Source: a virus | Reading direction: 5' to 3' (one strand) | IMG/VR virus record: IMGVR_UViG_3300032284_003381 | Coordinates: 1 to 61,131 of that record | DNA: 61,131 nucleotides | Part shown: positions 58,775 to 61,131 of the stretch, piece by piece | How the letters are laid out: every line of letters begins with the position of its first letter | Position numbering within the stretch: position 1 is the stretch's first letter | Program-made: the position numbers and the translations under genes | Notes under the pieces: generated by a model | Seen by the model: the letters and a program-made list of their open reading frames with translations, nothing else | Databases searched by the model: none | Told to the model about the DNA's origin: nothing

Positions 58775-61131
58775 ATGCCAATATGGAGTGATTTTTTCAA
58801 ACTTTTTCAATATAGCTCAGAGAAAGATCCTCTGTCGGCACGTAAAGACCCTAAAAATTTTACGACAGCAGGAATTGCATCTCCAGAAGCACTAGGAACA
58901 GATTTTCAAAGTGGTGGTGGTCCAAGCGGGACATCTAGCTATCGTCAAACCAATGACATGATAGACACAACAACACTTTCAAATCGTTCGATGCGATACA
59001 AAGAATACGAACGATTAAGAAATGTTCCAGAAATCGAATTGGCAATGACTGTCTTTGCAGATGAAGCTTGTGTTGCTGGTGACACAAAAATTGCCACACC
59101 TTTCGGATTCACAACAATAAAAGAACTAACAGAAAAAAGATCAGAAGAACGATTTTTAGTTTATTGTTATGATCATGTCAAAAAAGATTATTCTTTAGGA
59201 TGGGCTTTTGCACCAAGATTAGTAAAAGAAGATAAGACAATAACAATAGTCTTAGATAACGGAACAAGCTACACAGCAACGTATGATCATCGAGTTTTAA
59301 TGAAAGATGGTAGCTGGAAATATACTGGACAACTGAAAATCGGCGATAAATTAATGCCGTTTTATAGAATACCGTCCAACGGAGATGTCAAAAAATCACA
59401 ATATCCAAAAATGTTCACATTTACAAAAGGCTGGATACATGAACGCCAGTTTGTAGATGATTGGAAAAGTGGTGGAAAAATCAATCCACGATATGAAGCT
59501 GTTAATCGTGCCGTCAGAATGATAGCTGGTGGATTAACAACAAAACAAATTGCTGAAAAATTAGAACATGACTGGAAAACCATTGAAGACTGGTTCCAAG
59601 CTGAAGGGTTTTCACGAAGAGAAATTATAAATCTTTACAAAAATGAAGATCATCGTAGAGTCGTCGGAATTCATGATGGTCCAGTTCAAAATGTATACGA
59701 TATCAGCGTTGATGAACACAAATGCTTTGCTACAGATAGCGTTATATTACATAATTGCCAAAAAGATGAAAATGGAAACATCTTAAAAGTAATAGCAAAA
59801 AACGACGAAGTTCGAGAAGAAATCGAATTCCTGCTACTTCATCGCAAAATGCTCAATATGAACCGCAATGGCTGGACATGGTTTAAAAATCTGTGCATAT
59901 CAGGCGATTGGTTTATAGAACTCGTAGTAAATCCAGATAACCCAAAAGAAGGTATTTATCGAACTGTGCCATTGCCGCCCGAAACAATGTACAGAATAGA
60001 AACAGTTAAATCTAAACTAATTGAATACCAACAAAGCAAAGAAGGTCCAGATTATCAAGCTTTGGTTAAGGGACCACTTACAAGTCAAAGCGAAACAGAA
60101 TTAAATCAATCAACAGCAATACGATTTGCTCCAAGTCAAATTGTTCATTTTAGAATTGGAGATGATCGAAAAACATTCTATCCATATGGTCAAAGCTTAA
60201 TAGAAGCCGCTCGTGCTCCTGCTCACAGCCTTAGACTTATGGAAGATGCTATGGTTGTTTACAGACTGGTAAGAGCACCTGAACGTCGTGTATTTTATGT
60301 AGATGTAGGACAACTTCCTCCATTTAAAGCAGAAGCTTTTATTGATCGACTCAAAGATCAATTCCGAAAAAGAAAAATCGCAAACAATAGTGGTACTCCC
60401 GGTGCTAATCAAGTTGAAGAAAAATGGATGCCTCCTGCACAAGATGAAGATTACTGGCTTCCAATTAGACCAAATAGCAATACAAGAATTGAAACTTTGC
60501 CGGGTGCAGAAAATCTTGGCGAAATTGATGATGCGATTTATTTCAGAAATAAACTGCTTACTGCTCTTAATTTTCCAAAAAATTACTTCAATAATGAAGA
60601 CGCAAATGCAACTAGAATAACACTTTCTGCACAAGATGTTAAATTCGCTCGTATGATTGAACGTCTGCAAAGCCATTTTGAAGATGGAATTTTAGAAATT
60701 GCAGAAAGACATTTGCAATTAAGAGGATTTCCAGAAGATTCTTATACAGATCTAAAAATTAGAATGACGCCTCCATCTGATTGGAGAGAATTATCCCGTG
60801 CAGAAGTTGTCACTGCAAGATATGGAAATGCAGGAACACTTAAAAGTAGCCAACTCATGTCTGATTATGACATTTATATAAATATATTGAAATATTCAGA
60901 AGATGACTCGGAAGAAATGCTTGCAAGACTTAAATTGCAAAAACTAGAGGATTTGAAACTACAAGTATTGGCTCAAAATCCACAACTATTAGGCGTTGGC
61001 ATACCCGGACAAGAAAAATCAGAACAAGAAGTAGGATCAGAACCGGGAGGTCCAAATGCATTGCCGTCGCCAGACGAAACAGGCGAAGGTGCTCCTCCAG
61101 AAGCCGCTCCTCCAGAAGGTGCTCCTCCAGA
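58775..61131 (+). CDS. Portal protein (T4 gp20-like), interrupted by an intein, partial at the 3' end
   Basis: The gene starts at ATG 58775 with AAAGGGC upstream and continues past the window. Extein residues 1-98 are followed by a 229-residue intein (59069-59755), then the C-extein. Gp20 landmarks: APSQIVHFRIGDD, YPYGQSLIEAARAPAHSLRL, EDAMVVYRLVRAPERRVFYV and DVGQLPPFKAEAF (residue order conserved), and a helical clip/barrel region with NTRIETLPGAENLGEI. The portal forms the dodecameric DNA-entry vertex and docks terminase. The end is Pro-rich (GAPPEAAPPE) and truncated by the window edge. Confidence 0.92.
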   Translation, partial: MPIWSDFFKLFQYSSEKDPLSARKDPKNFTTAGIASPEALGTDFQSGGGPSGTSSYRQTNDMIDTTTLSNRSMRYKEYERLRNVPEIELAMTVFADEACVAGDTKIATPFGFTTIKELTEKRSEERFLVYCYDHVKKDYSLGWAFAPRLVKEDKTITIVLDNGTSYTATYDHRVLMKDGSWKYTGQLKIGDKLMPFYRIPSNGDVKKSQYPKMFTFTKGWIHERQFVDDWKSGGKINPRYEAVNRAVRMIAGGLTTKQIAEKLEHDWKTIEDWFQAEGFSRREIINLYKNEDHRRVVGIHDGPVQNVYDISVDEHKCFATDSVILHNCQKDENGNILKVIAKNDEVREEIEFLLLHRKMLNMNRNGWTWFKNLCISGDWFIELVVNPDNPKEGIYRTVPLPPETMYRIETVKSKLIEYQQSKEGPDYQALVKGPLTSQSETELNQSTAIRFAPSQIVHFRIGDDRKTFYPYGQSLIEAARAPAHSLRLMEDAMVVYRLVRAPERRVFYVDVGQLPPFKAEAFIDRLKDQFRKRKIANNSGTPGANQVEEKWMPPAQDEDYWLPIRPNSNTRIETLPGAENLGEIDDAIYFRNKLLTALNFPKNYFNNEDANATRITLSAQDVKFARMIERLQSHFEDGILEIAERHLQLRGFPEDSYTDLKIRMTPPSDWRELSRAEVVTARYGNAGTLKSSQLMSDYDIYINILKYSEDDSEEMLARLKLQKLEDLKLQVLAQNPQLLGVGIPGQEKSEQEVGSEPGGPNALPSPDETGEGAPPEAAPPEGAPP
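59069..59755 (+). mobile_element. Mini-intein with helix-turn-helix insert in the portal gene
   Basis: Block A CVAGDTKIATPFG begins at the +1 Cys (codon 59069). Block B contains YTATYDHRVLM with the conserved His. Blocks F/G read VYDISVDEHKCFATDS then VILHN, with Cys (codon 59756) as the first C-extein residue. This gives a complete Hint domain. The central insert, about 80 residues, lacks LAGLIDADG or HNH motifs but carries an HTH of the form GGLTTKQIAEKLEHDWKTIE. It splits the extein after TVFADEA. Confidence 0.95.

Noticed and set aside
58661-58810. Extension of the second sulfotransferase-like frame
   Set aside because: It overlaps the portal start on the other strand and lies before the usual PAPS-loop start.

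Overview
This window is a stretch of an AT-rich (roughly two thirds A+T by eye), densely coded genome of a contractile-tailed (myovirus) bacteriophage with T4-type morphogenesis genes. The diagnostic set is a gp20-type portal running off the right edge, a gp17-type large terminase, a long tape measure, and a baseplate block in the usual order (tube initiator, gp53-like wedge, hub, gp5/VgrG-type spike, gp25, gp6/J-like, gp7/gpI-like). Major capsid, sheath, tube and DNA polymerase genes are not in the window, so the genome is larger than this piece. Most genes have AAGGAG-type ribosome binding sites and there are classical intrinsic terminators. A Gram-negative host is likely but cannot be named from the sequence.

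Layout. 1-4 kb, minus strand: glycosyltransferase-like protein, SprT-like metallopeptidase, HAD phosphatase, CCA/poly(A)-polymerase-like protein, coiled-coil membrane protein. 4-12.8 kb, plus: structural proteins, a Pmp3/YqaE membrane peptide in its own unit, the tape measure. 12.8-23 kb: baseplate. 23-31.7 kb: neck/fibre-like proteins, a deoxyribosyltransferase-like gene, and three tandem paralogous fibre genes with PKD domains, the last carrying sixteen 36-nt repeats. 31.7-36 kb: sugar-transferase-like genes and a stand-alone structural gene with its own promoter and terminator. 36-39.4 kb: free-standing GIY-YIG nuclease, actin/Hsp70-fold ATPase, tandem-domain protein. 39.4-47.2 kb: primase, Cas4-like nuclease, secreted trypsin-like protease, 2H phosphoesterase, terminase. 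47.3-48.8 kb: ferritin-like protein, two-helix membrane peptide, CYTH phosphatase. 48.8-61.1 kb: sulfotransferase, YadA-like fibre, M4-like metalloprotease, poly-aspartate protein, secreted cysteine protease, second sulfotransferase, and the portal gene interrupted by an intein. No stretch over 300 bases lacks a gene; I saw no tRNA, rRNA or CRISPR array.

How it fits together. The structural genes build a virion with a complex, adhesive tail. Several proteins, including the nucleotidyltransferase-like one, begin with a T4 capsid-targeting-like N-terminus and may be packaged in the head. The accessory set is unusual: four proteases of different families (two with signal peptides), a ferritin, a Pmp3 peptide, two sulfotransferases and several sugar-transferase-like genes.

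The observations I rate highest are a CYTH gene that appears to start at AUU, two consecutive genes whose ribosome binding sites are buried in perfect 10-bp stems, a portal mini-intein carrying a helix-turn-helix, the repeat-built fibre gene, and the poly-aspartate protein.
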